Source: Micromonospora cathayae (GTDB taxonomy: Bacteria > Actinomycetota > Actinomycetes > Mycobacteriales > Micromonosporaceae). From it: a stretch of 64,000 nucleotides of DNA. Both the position numbers and the translations under genes were made by a program. Under the pieces are notes generated by a model. It searched no databases and was not told the DNA's origin. It saw nothing but the letters and a program-made list of their open reading frames with translations. Positions 17,658-25,737 of the stretch are shown piece after piece (positions within the stretch are counted from its first letter, which is position 1; the number at the start of each line of letters is the position of its first letter). The stretch is from NCBI RefSeq assembly GCF_028993575.1, contig NZ_CP118615.1, forward strand, positions 1,178,001 to 1,242,000. Reading direction: 5' to 3'.

Positions 17658-18110
17658 TCAGGCAGAGGCGGGGTCGGAGGGGAGGAGGAGGCGGGCGCCG
17701 GGGCCCTGGCTGGCCAGGGCGTCCCCGGGGTTGTTGAGGGTGCAGCGTTGCAGGGACAGGCAGCCGCAGCCGATGCAGCCGGACAGGTCGTCCCGCAGCT
17801 TCGTGATCAGCCGGATCTTCTCGTCCAGCCGGCTGCGCCAGGCTTCGGAGAGCCGGGCCCAGTCCTGCACGCTGGGGATTCGGGACTCGGGCAGCGAGTC
17901 GAGCGCCTCCCGGATCTCCTCGAGTGAGACGCCAACCTGCTGGGCGATCCTGATGAACGCCACCCGGCGCAGTTCGGTGCGGGCGTAGCGGCGCTGGTTG
18001 CCGCCGGTGCGTTCGGCGCGGATCAGGCCGAGCCGCTCGTAGTAGCGCAGCGCCGAGGGGGCCACTCCGCTGCGGGCGGAGAGCTGGCCGATGGTCAGTG
18101 ACTCGTGCAT
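17658..18110 (-). CDS. soxR: redox-sensitive MerR-family transcriptional activator SoxR
   Basis: The 150-residue product has the MerR winged helix at the N-terminus (LTIGQLSARSGVAPSALRYYERLGLI) and the SoxR-specific C-x2-C-x-C-x5-C cluster (CIGCGCLSLQRC, near residues 112-123). That cluster binds a [2Fe-2S] centre whose oxidation by redox-cycling compounds activates transcription. The start is ATG at 18110; a GTG directly before it is an alternative. It diverges from the transketolase pair with only 47 bp between starts, so one operator likely serves both. In actinomycetes SoxR usually controls oxidoreductases and exporters. Confidence 0.95.
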   Translation of the reverse strand: MHESLTIGQLSARSGVAPSALRYYERLGLIRAERTGGNQRRYARTELRRVAFIRIAQQVGVSLEEIREALDSLPESRIPSVQDWARLSEAWRSRLDEKIRLITKLRDDLSGCIGCGCLSLQRCTLNNPGDALASQGPGARLLLPSDPASA

Positions 18111-18125
18111 CACGTCGCCCTTGAG

Positions 18126-18141
18126 TTGAAGTGCGCTTCAA
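18126..18141. promoter_or_regulatory. candidate SoxR operator between soxR and transketolase genes
   Basis: TTGAAG-TGCG-CTTCAA is a perfect 6-bp inverted repeat, flanked by further TTGAG/CAAG-like bases. It resembles the CTTGA/TCAAG core of known SoxR boxes. It lies 15 bp from the soxR ATG and 16 bp from the transketolase ATG. Confidence 0.6.
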
Positions 18142-18157
18142 GTTGCAGGCTAGCCGC

Positions 18158-18895
18158 ATGACCGTCACCATCGCCAGCACCCCTGCCCGCTCCGGCCGGC
18201 AACCTACCGGACCGCACCTCCCCGCCCCGGTCACGCCGCTGCTGGACCGCATCGCGGCCACCCGGGAGGACGATTTCACCAGCAACGTCTACTCGACCAT
18301 CGACGTCCTCTGGGTGCTGTACGACCGGATCCTGCGGATCTCGCCGGAGCGGACCGACGACCCGGAGCGGGACCGGTTCCTGCTGTCCAAGGGGCACGCC
18401 GTCGCCGGCTACTACGCCATTCTCGCCGCGAAGGGCTTCGTCCCGCCGGACTGGCTGGACGACCTGCACAGCCCCACCAACCGGCTCGGCGGCCACCCCG
18501 ACCGCACCCTGGTGCCCGGAGTCGAGATCGGCTCCGGTTCGCTCGGGCACGGCCTCGGCCTGGGCGTCGGCACCGCCCTCGGCCTGCGCGCCCAGGGCCT
18601 GCTCGGCCCACGGGTGTACGTCCTGCTCGGCGACGCCGAACTCGACGAGGGCTCCAACCACGAGGCCGTCGCCTACGCGGGCGCGACCGGGCTCGGCGGA
18701 CTCACCGCGATCGTGGTGGACAACTCCTCCGCCACGCACGGCTGGCCCGGCGGCATCGCCGACCGGTTCACCGTGAACGGCTGGACCGCCGCCACCGTCG
18801 ACGGACGGGACCACGACGCCCTGTACGCCGCCCTGACCGGGCACGACCAGCACCGGCCGCACGTCGTCGTCGCGGTCGTCGAACCGAAGGAATGA
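18158..18895 (+). CDS. transketolase, N-terminal subunit (ThDP-binding half)
   Basis: The 245-residue protein is the pyrophosphate-binding half of a split transketolase. It contains LLSKGHAVAGYYAILA near residue 80 and the ThDP/Mg motif GDAELDEGSNHEAVAYA with downstream VDNSS. The ATG at 18158 is preceded by GCAGGC; a GTG further up overlaps the candidate operator. The partner gene begins four bases after the stop, so the subunits are likely made in equal amounts. The enzyme moves two-carbon ketol units between sugar phosphates. Split transketolases often serve secondary or alternative sugar pathways beside the full-length housekeeping enzyme. Confidence 0.92.
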   Translation: MTVTIASTPARSGRQPTGPHLPAPVTPLLDRIAATREDDFTSNVYSTIDVLWVLYDRILRISPERTDDPERDRFLLSKGHAVAGYYAILAAKGFVPPDWLDDLHSPTNRLGGHPDRTLVPGVEIGSGSLGHGLGLGVGTALGLRAQGLLGPRVYVLLGDAELDEGSNHEAVAYAGATGLGGLTAIVVDNSSATHGWPGGIADRFTVNGWTAATVDGRDHDALYAALTGHDQHRPHVVVAVVEPKE

Positions 18896-18899
18896 GCCG

Positions 18900-19841
18900 A
18901 TGAGCGTACTGGCCGAAGCGCAGACCGGAGCCGTACCACCGCAGCACCACCAGGACACCGTGATGCGGGACGTCTTCGTCGACACCACCCACCAACTGCT
19001 GACCGAGGACCCGCGTACCGCCCTGGTGCTGGCCGACATCTCGGCGGACAGCTTCCAGGAGGCGGCCCGCCGGCACCCGGACCGGGTGATCAACGTGGGC
19101 ATCCGGGAACAGTTGCTGGTCGGGGTGGGCGGTGGGCTGGCGCTCACCGGGCTGCGGCCGATCGTGCACACGTACGCCCCGTTCCTGGTCGAGCGGGCGT
19201 ACGAGCAGATCAAGCTGGACCTCGACCACCAGGACGTGACCGCGGTGCTGGTCAGCGTGGGGGCCTCCTACGACCGGCCGGAGGCCGGACGCACCCACCT
19301 CTCCCCCGCGGACGTCGCGTTGATCGACACGCTGCACGGCTGGACGGTGCACGTGCCGGGGCACCCGGACGAGGTCGCCCCGCTGCTGCGGGCGGCGGTG
19401 GCCGCCGACGATCCGGTGTACCTGCGGTTGTCGACGATGGCGAACCGCCGCCCGTACGGCGGGAACGGGGACCTGCGGGTGGTCCGGGACGCCGGACCGG
19501 GCACGCCGCTGCTGGTGGCGGTCGGCCCGCTGCTGGACGAGGCGCTGGCGGCGGTCGAGGGGCTGCCGGTGACGGTGGCGTACACGCACCGCCCGCGACC
19601 GTTCGACACCGCCGGCCTGCGGGCGCTCGCGACCACCGAGGTGATCCTGGTCGAGCCCTACCTGGCCGGTACGTCCAGCCGGGTGGTCGCCGACGCGCTG
19701 ACGGACCGGCCGCACCAGGTGCTGGCGCTCGGGGTGGGACGGAAGGACCTGCGCCGCTACGGTACGGCGGCGGACCACAACCGCTGGCACGGGCTGGACG
19801 CCGCCGGCATCCGTCGCGCGGTCGACGCCTTCCTGAGCTGA
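18900..19841 (+). CDS. transketolase, C-terminal subunit (Pyr + C-terminal domain)
   Basis: The 313-residue product is the other half of the split enzyme. It has the pyrimidine-binding domain with the catalytic glutamate in INVGIREQLLVGVGGGLAL (near residues 64-82), then a C-terminal domain resembling transketolase and DXS subunits. The ATG at 18900 follows the upstream stop by four bases. The pair is divergent from soxR, and the GT2 gene converges on it. A dehydrogenase E1-like activity is less likely because no lipoyl acyltransferase genes are near. Confidence 0.92.
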   Translation: MSVLAEAQTGAVPPQHHQDTVMRDVFVDTTHQLLTEDPRTALVLADISADSFQEAARRHPDRVINVGIREQLLVGVGGGLALTGLRPIVHTYAPFLVERAYEQIKLDLDHQDVTAVLVSVGASYDRPEAGRTHLSPADVALIDTLHGWTVHVPGHPDEVAPLLRAAVAADDPVYLRLSTMANRRPYGGNGDLRVVRDAGPGTPLLVAVGPLLDEALAAVEGLPVTVAYTHRPRPFDTAGLRALATTEVILVEPYLAGTSSRVVADALTDRPHQVLALGVGRKDLRRYGTAADHNRWHGLDAAGIRRAVDAFLS

Positions 19842-19851
19842 GGTGGGGCGG

Positions 19852-20559
19852 CTAGCTGACCGGACGGCGGCGGGTGCGTTCCCGACCCAGGATCCAGAGC
19901 GCCTCGACGCCGTCCTTCCAGGTGATCTTCTTGCCTTCCTCGCGGCCCCGCGCCCGGTAGCTGATCGGCACCTCGTACGGGCGGATGCGCCGGCGCAGCA
20001 GCTTGCCGGTCACCTCGGCCTCCATCCCGAAGCCCCGGGACCGCACGTCGAGGGAGCGGTACAGCTCGACCGGCATCAGCTTGAAGCAGGTCTCCAGGTC
20101 ACCGATGTACGAGTTGAACAGCACGTTCGCCACCGTGGTGACGCCCTTGTTGCCCATCACGTACCAGAAGCTGTACGCGCTGTGACTGCCGAAGGTGCGG
20201 TTGCCGTAGACCACGGTGGCCCGGCCCTCGAGCACCGGGGCGAGCAGCTTGGGGATGTCCTGCGGGTCGTACTCCAGGTCCGCGTCGAGGATGACCATGT
20301 AGTCGCCCTCGGCGCGGGCCACCGCCGTCCGGATCGCCGCGCCCTTGCCGGCGTTACGCGGGTGGGTGATCACCCGGAGCCGGGCGTCGTCGACCCGACC
20401 GAGGACCTCCGCCGTCCCGTCCCGGCTGCCGTCGTCGACCACGAGCAGCTCGATGTCGCACGGGTACTCGACCGCCAACGCCTGCTTGAGGGCGTCCGCG
20501 ATGCGTTCCTCCTCGTTGTATACCGGCATGAGGATCGAAAGCTTCACGGGTATCTCCAC
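19852..20559 (-). CDS. family 2 glycosyltransferase (dolichol-phosphate mannosyltransferase-like)
   Basis: The 235-residue protein begins with the GT2 nucleotide-binding strand (LSILMPVYNEEERI), followed by LLVVDDGSRDGT and the DxD-type motif YMVILDADLEYDPQDIP. There is no C-terminal membrane segment, so it is probably cytoplasmic or peripheral. Relatives transfer a sugar from a nucleotide donor to polyprenyl phosphate, feeding GT-C enzymes. It could supply the membrane protein at 9655-11505, but that link is only functional guesswork. The ATG at 20559 is used; a GTG four codons later is possible. Confidence 0.9.
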   Translation of the reverse strand: MEIPVKLSILMPVYNEEERIADALKQALAVEYPCDIELLVVDDGSRDGTAEVLGRVDDARLRVITHPRNAGKGAAIRTAVARAEGDYMVILDADLEYDPQDIPKLLAPVLEGRATVVYGNRTFGSHSAYSFWYVMGNKGVTTVANVLFNSYIGDLETCFKLMPVELYRSLDVRSRGFGMEAEVTGKLLRRRIRPYEVPISYRARGREEGKKITWKDGVEALWILGRERTRRRPVS

Positions 20560-20649
20560 GCTGGCGACAGTAAGTCGGACCTAGCCTAACCTGGCGGTAT
20601 TCGGCCGGAGACACGCGTCGGCAACGACGCCCCGGCGCGTCCGGTCCAG

Positions 20650-20688
20650 CCGGCCGCCCCCGGACCGAAGGGCTCCGAGGGCGGCCGG
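20650..20688 (-). terminator. hairpin downstream of the lipoprotein gene
   Basis: A 10-bp stem CCGGCCGCCC (20650-20659) with GGGCGGCCGG (20679-20688) and a smaller inner CGGA/TCCG pairing begins about 15 bases past the lipoprotein stop on the minus strand. Confidence 0.7.
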
Positions 20689-20702
20689 TCGGTGCGTCAG
20701 GA

Positions 20703-21350
20703 TCACTTCGCGCGGGGTACGAGCACCAGCCGGGCCACGTTCGCGTCGCCGTCCTTCGCGCCGGCCACGCCGACCTTCGTACCGACCTTCACCTGGTCGG
20801 GCTGCACCGTCGTCCGGCGCTCCACCACCCGCAGGTCGTCGCCGAACCTCCAGGTCAGGGTGAAGCCGTCGGTGGACTTGACGGTCATCGAGTCACCGTC
20901 GACCGCGGTGACCTCGCCGCGCTGCACCACCACGGTCTTCGTACCGCCGTCCTTGGTCTGCACGACCGCCTCGCCGTGCAGGGCGTTGCGGCGCAACAGC
21001 ACCCGGGCCCGACGCTTCTCCCGCCACTGCTCGATCCGCTCCCGGCGGGGCCGGTCACCGGCACGCTCCCCACCGGTGTTCCCGTCCGGGGCTGCCGACG
21101 ACCCGGGGGCCGACGACGCGGGGGCCGACGCGGCGGCGACCGGCTCGACGTCGAGGTCGTCCGCGTCGAAGCCCAGCGCGGCGAGGGCCTGACCCTCCGC
21201 GCCCAGCGCGGCGACCACCTCGACCGCGCCGGTGGGCGTACCGTCGGCGGCCGTCGTGCCGCCGACCGGACCGCAGCCGGCGACCCCCAGCGCGACCGCC
21301 GTCAGCAGCGCGGTGGTGGCGGTGGTGGTGACGTGACCCCAGCGTCTCAT
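20703..21350 (-). CDS. secreted lipoprotein with DUF5666-like C-terminal domain
   Basis: The 215-residue product starts at the ATG at 21350 with a lipoprotein signal peptide (MRRWGHVTTTATTALLTAVA, lipobox LGVAGC). An Ala/Ser-rich linker and a basic stretch (RRERIEQWREKRRARVLLRR) follow. The C-terminal half (GEVTAVDGDSMTVKSTDGFTLTWRF, KVGTKVGVAGAKDG) is a small beta-barrel-type domain like DUF5666. It is read after the sensor kinase gene on the same strand, 64 bp apart. A 21-bp motif shared with the response-regulator promoter lies 72 bp upstream, inside the kinase 3' end. It is probably a target, and perhaps a sensing partner, of the two-component system. Confidence 0.82.
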   Translation of the reverse strand: MRRWGHVTTTATTALLTAVALGVAGCGPVGGTTAADGTPTGAVEVVAALGAEGQALAALGFDADDLDVEPVAAASAPASSAPGSSAAPDGNTGGERAGDRPRRERIEQWREKRRARVLLRRNALHGEAVVQTKDGGTKTVVVQRGEVTAVDGDSMTVKSTDGFTLTWRFGDDLRVVERRTTVQPDQVKVGTKVGVAGAKDGDANVARLVLVPRAK

Positions 21351-21414
21351 CGGTGTTCCTCTCCTCGACCTTCCCGGTACGCCCTCAGCGTTCCCGGCGT
21401 CGGAGTGCGGAGGG

Positions 21415-22995
21415 TCAGGTGCGTGTTCGGATCCGGTAAGGATCGGCGGGCAGCAGCACGGTGAACGCCGCCCCGCCCTCCGGGGCGTGCCCGGCGGTGA
21501 TCGTCCCGCCGAGGCGACGGACCAGGCCGGCGGCCAGGGCCAGCCCCAGCCCGCTACCGACCTTGCGGATCCCCCGGTAGCGCTGGTGCAGGGCCCCCCG
21601 TTCGAACGCCACCGCCAGGTCGTCGTCGGTGAAGCCCGGTCCGCCGTCACGGACCTCGATCACCCCGCCGGCCGCCGGTGCCGGTCCGGAGACGGGACCG
21701 GCACCCTGGGCGGACCCGGGGCCGCCGACCCCCCGTTCGTGCCCGGGGCCGCCGACGCCCGGGGCCGGCCCGGGTCCGGCCGGCCGGACCGCGAGCACCA
21801 CCGGCGCGCCCGGCGGCACCACCCGCAGCGCGTTCTCCAGCAGGCCGTCCACCACCTGCCGAATCCGTCCCGGGTCGGTGTACGCCGGCACCGGATGGTC
21901 CGGCACCTCGACCCGGAACGCCAGGCCCACCCCGGCGCAGCGGGCCGTCCAGGTGGGGGCCGCCTCGGTGGCGAGCCGGGCCAGGTCCACCGGTACCGGG
22001 TCGAGCGCGAAGTCGGCGGCCTCCAGCCGGGCCAGCGCCAACAGGTCGCTGACCAGCCGGTCCAGATGTTCCGCCTCACCGAGCATGGTCCGCCCGGCCT
22101 GTTCGGCCTCGGCCGGGCCGAGCACGCCGTCCGCCAACGCCTCCGCGTACCCCCGCACGGCGGTCAACGGGGTACGCAGCTCGTGCGAGACCGACAGCAG
22201 GAACTCCCGCTGCCGTCCCTCGCTGGTGGCGAGCGCGGCGGCCAGCCCGTTCAGCGCGTACGCCAACTCGGCGACCTCGTCGGGCGGCTCGACCGGCAGG
22301 CGTACCGCCCGGTCCCCGGCGCTGAGCCGGGCGGCGGCGGTGGCCGCCTGCCGGATCGGTCGGGCCAACCGGCGGGCGAGCAGCGAGCCGGCGACCACCC
22401 CGGCGGCGAGGCCGGCGAGCAGCGGCAGCCAGATGCTCGGCAGCACCTGCCGCCACAGCCCGGTGCTGCGCTTGCGGGTGAGCACCACGCCGTTGCCCTC
22501 GGTCAGCGCCCGCCCCTCGACCAGCGCCGGTCGCCCGGAGACGAGCCGCCGGCCGGAGATGTTGCGACCGTTGGCGACCCGCTCCACCACCTGGGGTGGC
22601 AGGCCGGGCCGGTCCACCCGGCCGTCCCGGATCAGGTACGCGTCGATCTCCTGGTTGGCGAGCAGCCGGAGCAGCCGGTCCTCGTCGGCGGGCCGGCCCC
22701 GGTTGAGCCGGAACCGCAGCACCTCGGCGGTCAGCCGGGCCTGCGCGGCGAGCGCGTCCTGCGCCTGCCGTTCCGCGTTGCGTATCGCCAGGGGGACCGC
22801 GACGACCGCGGTGACCAGCACCGACACCAGGGCCACCGCACAGGTGACCAGGATCGCGCGGGCGGTCAGGGTACGCCCGAGCCGGGGCCGACGCGGGGGC
22901 GTCGGACGGGCACCGAGCAGCGGCAGCGCCACCGTCGGCTGGGCTGCGGCGGACCGGGGTGGTGGCGGGGGTCGGCCGCCGGGGTGCTCAGCCAT
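21415..22995 (-). CDS. membrane sensor histidine kinase (HAMP, HisKA, HATPase)
   Basis: The 526-residue kinase has a Pro-rich cytoplasmic leader, a first membrane helix (about 46-71), an extracytoplasmic sensor of about 110 residues, a second helix (about 186-207), a HAMP segment, and the dimerisation/phosphoacceptor box with H271 (FLLSVSHELRTPLTAVRGY). N box (LLENAL), G1 (DGGPGF) and G2 (GSGLGLALA) follow. A Gly/Pro-rich insertion of about 40 residues interrupts the ATPase domain between N and G1. The start overlaps the response-regulator stop by 8 bases, so the pair is translationally coupled. The signal is unknown. Confidence 0.95.
   Translation of the reverse strand: MAEHPGGRPPPPPRSAAAQPTVALPLLGARPTPPRRPRLGRTLTARAILVTCAVALVSVLVTAVVAVPLAIRNAERQAQDALAAQARLTAEVLRFRLNRGRPADEDRLLRLLANQEIDAYLIRDGRVDRPGLPPQVVERVANGRNISGRRLVSGRPALVEGRALTEGNGVVLTRKRSTGLWRQVLPSIWLPLLAGLAAGVVAGSLLARRLARPIRQAATAAARLSAGDRAVRLPVEPPDEVAELAYALNGLAAALATSEGRQREFLLSVSHELRTPLTAVRGYAEALADGVLGPAEAEQAGRTMLGEAEHLDRLVSDLLALARLEAADFALDPVPVDLARLATEAAPTWTARCAGVGLAFRVEVPDHPVPAYTDPGRIRQVVDGLLENALRVVPPGAPVVLAVRPAGPGPAPGVGGPGHERGVGGPGSAQGAGPVSGPAPAAGGVIEVRDGGPGFTDDDLAVAFERGALHQRYRGIRKVGSGLGLALAAGLVRRLGGTITAGHAPEGGAAFTVLLPADPYRIRTRT
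21422..21442 (-). promoter_or_regulatory. shared 21-bp motif, copy upstream of the lipoprotein gene
   Basis: This sequence matches the motif at 23723-23743 at 20 of 21 positions. On the minus strand it reads TCCTTACCGGATCCGAACAC and one more base. It contains a CCGGATCCGAA direct-repeat-like core and lies 72 bp upstream of the lipoprotein ATG, overlapping the last codons of the kinase. A response-regulator binding site is the simplest reading. Confidence 0.6.
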
Positions 22996-23680
22996 CGGCG
23001 GCGTACCCGACGCCCCGGTGGGTACGGATCACGCTGGCGTCCCCCAGCTTGGCCCGTACCTGCGCCACGTGCACGTCGACCGTGCGGGTGCCGGCGTGCG
23101 CCGCGTAGCCCCAGACCCCGGCGAGCAGTTCCTCCCTGGTGTAGACCCGCCCGGGACGGGCCATCAGATGGGCGAGCAGGTCGAACTCGGTGGAGGTGAG
23201 CTGGACCGGTGACCCGGCGACGGTGACCGTCCGCCGGGCCGGGTCGAGGACGACCGCACCGACCTGGCGGGGCCGGTCCGCGCCGTCCGGCGTACCGGCG
23301 GCCCGACGCAGCACCGTGCGGACCCGGGCGACCAGTTCCCGTGGACTGAACGGCTTGGTCACGTAGTCGTCGGCGCCCAACTCCAGGCCGAGGATCCGGT
23401 CCACCTCGTCGTCCCGGGCGGTGAGGAAGATGACCGGCGTCCAGTCGCCGGCCTCGCGCAGCCGCCGGCAGATCTCGGTGCCGGCCAGGCCGGGCAGGGT
23501 GATGTCCAGCACACAGGCCACCGGCCGGAGCCGGCGGGCGGCGGCCAACCCGGCCTGGCCGTCCCGCTCCACGTGTACGCCGAACCCGTCCCGGGCCAGG
23601 TAGAGCCGGACCAGGTCGGCGATGGCGGTCTCGTCCTCGACCACGAGGACGAGACCACGGTGCGCTACGTCGACGCTCAC
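22988..23680 (-). CDS. OmpR/PhoB-family response regulator
   Basis: The 230-residue regulator has a receiver domain with acidic pocket VVEDE and phosphoacceptor D59 (VACVLDITLPG), the LTARDDEVDRILGLELGADDY segment with K in TKPF, and a C-terminal winged helix (STEFDLLAHLMARPGRVYTREELLAGVWG, RTVDVHVAQVRAKLG, IRTHRGVGY). The GTG at 23680 is chosen because the receiver starts right after it. It forms an operon with the sensor kinase, with an 8-base overlap. The same motif lies upstream of this gene and the lipoprotein gene, which suggests autoregulation. Confidence 0.95.
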   Translation of the reverse strand: MSVDVAHRGLVLVVEDETAIADLVRLYLARDGFGVHVERDGQAGLAAARRLRPVACVLDITLPGLAGTEICRRLREAGDWTPVIFLTARDDEVDRILGLELGADDYVTKPFSPRELVARVRTVLRRAAGTPDGADRPRQVGAVVLDPARRTVTVAGSPVQLTSTEFDLLAHLMARPGRVYTREELLAGVWGYAAHAGTRTVDVHVAQVRAKLGDASVIRTHRGVGYAADG

Positions 23681-23722
23681 CGACCCATGATTCCTGACCG
23701 GTCGGCACGGACGGCGGGTTGC

Positions 23723-23743
23723 CGTGTTCGGATTCGGTAAGGA
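23723..23743 (-). promoter_or_regulatory. shared 21-bp motif, copy upstream of the response regulator
   Basis: On the minus strand it reads TCCTTACCGAATCCGAACAC and one more base, with the tandem CCGAAT-CCGAAC. It ends 42 bp before the GTG start of the response-regulator gene. Tandem hexamers are the usual form of OmpR-type recognition sites. It differs from the 21422 copy at a single base. Confidence 0.6.
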
Positions 23744-23792
23744 CGCCGGAGGGCCGGGCGACCGGTGCAGCCGCCGGCCCGGGGTGGCCCGG

Positions 23793-24377
23793 TCAGCCGG
23801 ACAGGGCGGGCCGCCGACCGGCACCCGACGCCCCCGGCACGGGACCCGACCGTCCCGGCCCGGCACCCGCCGTCCCTGGCACCGCGCCCGACCGACCCGG
23901 CACGGCGGCCGACATCCCCGGCACGGCGCCCGCCGTACGCGGCAACCGCAGCCGGGACCGGAAGGCATGGTCGAGCAGGGTGTCGAGCTGCCACACCTGC
24001 GTCGGGTCGTCCGTCCGGATCAGGAAGCGTTCCCGTACCCCGTCGATCGCGGTGGCGGACAGCTCCAGCCGCTGCCGTCGCGGGTCGGGATTCCAGGCGA
24101 CGTTGCCGAGGTGCCGCAGTTCGGTGTTCAGGTAGAGGTGCAGCCGGTGCAGCAGCGGGCTCTGCCGGGTGACGACCAGCCGCTGGTACGTCATCAGCAG
24201 CAGGTAGTCCCCGGACACCGGACGGTCCGGACGGGTACAGCGGGTGACCAGGATCGTCGCGTCGTCCGGGCGCACGCAGCGGCGGAACACGGGCAGGTGT
24301 CGGCTGGCGGTCTGGACGGCCAGCCCGGTCTCGGCGGCGGCGGGCAGGAACGTTCGGGAGAAGACGTCCATACGCAC
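23793..24377 (-). CDS. hypothetical protein with PG-rich repetitive C-terminus
   Basis: The 194-residue product is not recognised. Residues 1-145 form a compact mixed alpha/beta region (RTFLPAAAETGLAVQ, ILVTRCTRPDRPVSGDYLLLMTYQRLVVTR, LELSATAIDGVRERFLIRT) and may be a PH- or SCP-like fold. Residues 148-194 are a degenerate repeat of the type GAVPGxSG. No signal peptide or membrane helix is seen. The start is GTG at 24377 or ATG at 24371; neither has a clear ribosome site. It lies upstream of the response-regulator operon in the same direction. Confidence 0.6.
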   Translation of the reverse strand: MRMDVFSRTFLPAAAETGLAVQTASRHLPVFRRCVRPDDATILVTRCTRPDRPVSGDYLLLMTYQRLVVTRQSPLLHRLHLYLNTELRHLGNVAWNPDPRRQRLELSATAIDGVRERFLIRTDDPTQVWQLDTLLDHAFRSRLRLPRTAGAVPGMSAAVPGRSGAVPGTAGAGPGRSGPVPGASGAGRRPALSG

Positions 24378-24433
24378 TCAACGACGCACCGGCCGGCGCG
24401 GAACTTCCACCGACCCACCGGCGCACCACCTGT

Positions 24434-24534
24434 CCGGCGGCACCAAGCCGACGCCGCCTGTCCGGCACCTCCTGTCCGGGGGTGGCAGGGCAGGGCCACC
24501 CTTGCCGGCGGCACCAAGCCGACGCCGCCTGTCC
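24434..24534. repeat. 30-bp perfect direct repeat in an intergenic gap
   Basis: Two identical 30-bp units (CCGGCGGCACCAAGCCGACG followed by CCGCCTGTCC) lie at 24434-24463 and 24505-24534, 71 bp apart, between the phosphotransferase stop and the hypothetical gene start. Further partial CCTGTCCGG copies are interspersed. Confidence 0.85.
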
Positions 24535-24565
24535 CCGGGGGCGGCGGACCGTGACGGGACGGCGG

Positions 24566-25645
24566 TCAGAGCGGGTTCGGCGTGAACAACTCACCGAGCC
24601 AGCCGGGCACCGCCGCCGCGTACTCCTGCCGGTCCGCCGGCTCCGCGGTCCGCAGGGCCCGCCGCCAGGACAGCGCACGGGTGACCTTGGCGAGGTGGAA
24701 CGCCAGGTCGAGCGACTCCAGCAGCGTCGGGCGGTCGTGCCGGGCCGACCAGGGTTCCAGGTACGCGTCCCGCAGCCGGGCCAGCGCCGGATCACCCACG
24801 GGCAGGTCGAACCCGTACGCGACCGAGCGGAGCGTCACCAGCAGGGTGCCGAACGGGTGACTGACCGAGGCGTCCCCCCAGTCGAAGATGCGGCACCCGT
24901 CGGCTCCGGCGAAGACGTTGCCGTCGTGCAGGTCGTCGTGCTGGAGGGCGGCGGGGACGGCCAGTTCGTCCAGCCGGCGGCACCGGTCCGTGAACTCCGG
25001 CAGCAGCCCACGCAGCCGGTCGTAGGCGTCCGGGGTGAGGCCGTCCGGCTGGTCGAACAGCAGCCACTCCCGGTCGTCGAGCAGCCCGGCGAACTGCTCC
25101 GGCAGGGCAGCCGGCCGGTGGTCCGGTACGCCGAGCGTGAGCAGCTCGTCCACCCGGTCGACGGTGGCGAGTTGCAGCTCGGCGTACACCGGGAGGATCC
25201 GTTCCCAGAGCATCGGGTCGCGCTGCCGGTCGAGCACGTCACGCAGGGTCTCCCCGCCGTCCGGCAGCAGCGTCCAGCCCCGTCGGGTGTCGCCCGCCAC
25301 CGGGTCGGGCACCCGTCCGGGGGCGATCCGGGCGAGCGCACGGACCAGACCCGCTTCGTACGCCGTGTCGGCGCTGTTCGCCTTGAACCAGTACGTGCCG
25401 CCGTCGGTGGGGACGCGCCACACCGTCGACCAGGGGCGTACCCGGGGTTCGACCGGACCGGTGACCCGACGGCCGTGTCTGGCCAGTTCGTCGGTCAGCC
25501 AGTCCCGGGCCTGCCCGGTCCAGCTCTGATCGGAGACGGCGCACCGCCCCGGGGCGGCGTCGGCGACAGGGTGACCCGGGCCGGCGTCGGCGACGGTGTC
25601 GACGGTGGGCTGCCCGGCGGCGGTCGGGGGCGGGGAGGTGGTCAC
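24566..25645 (-). CDS. aminoglycoside phosphotransferase-family kinase
   Basis: The product is 359 residues from the GTG at 25645; a later GTG (VSDQSWTG) is also possible because the first 40 residues are low complexity. It has the APH/ChoK fold: an ATP-binding lobe with TYWFKANS, the catalytic loop HDDLHDGNVF (HxDxxxxN type) and the metal-binding FDWGDASVSHP. Members phosphorylate small alcohols or antibiotics, but most actinobacterial paralogues have unknown substrates. No resistance context is evident here. The open frame continues upstream antisense to the thiolase gene and should not be read as part of the protein. Confidence 0.88.
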   Translation of the reverse strand: MTTSPPPTAAGQPTVDTVADAGPGHPVADAAPGRCAVSDQSWTGQARDWLTDELARHGRRVTGPVEPRVRPWSTVWRVPTDGGTYWFKANSADTAYEAGLVRALARIAPGRVPDPVAGDTRRGWTLLPDGGETLRDVLDRQRDPMLWERILPVYAELQLATVDRVDELLTLGVPDHRPAALPEQFAGLLDDREWLLFDQPDGLTPDAYDRLRGLLPEFTDRCRRLDELAVPAALQHDDLHDGNVFAGADGCRIFDWGDASVSHPFGTLLVTLRSVAYGFDLPVGDPALARLRDAYLEPWSARHDRPTLLESLDLAFHLAKVTRALSWRRALRTAEPADRQEYAAAVPGWLGELFTPNPL

Positions 25646-25737
25646 GGGCGGCAGACTAGGCGCTGCCACCCGGCCTCGGCCACGGGTTTCCGGTCCGCAC
25701 CGGCCACCGTCTCCCCGCCCGCACCGGCCACGGCCTC

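Noticed and set aside
20572..20594. Second iron-box-like sequence (CCTAGCCTAACCT) just upstream of the GT2 gene.
   Set aside because: It matches only 11 contiguous bases of the 19-bp consensus, and the second half-site is lost. It could be a promoter element or chance, so it is not listed as an IdeR/DmdR site.
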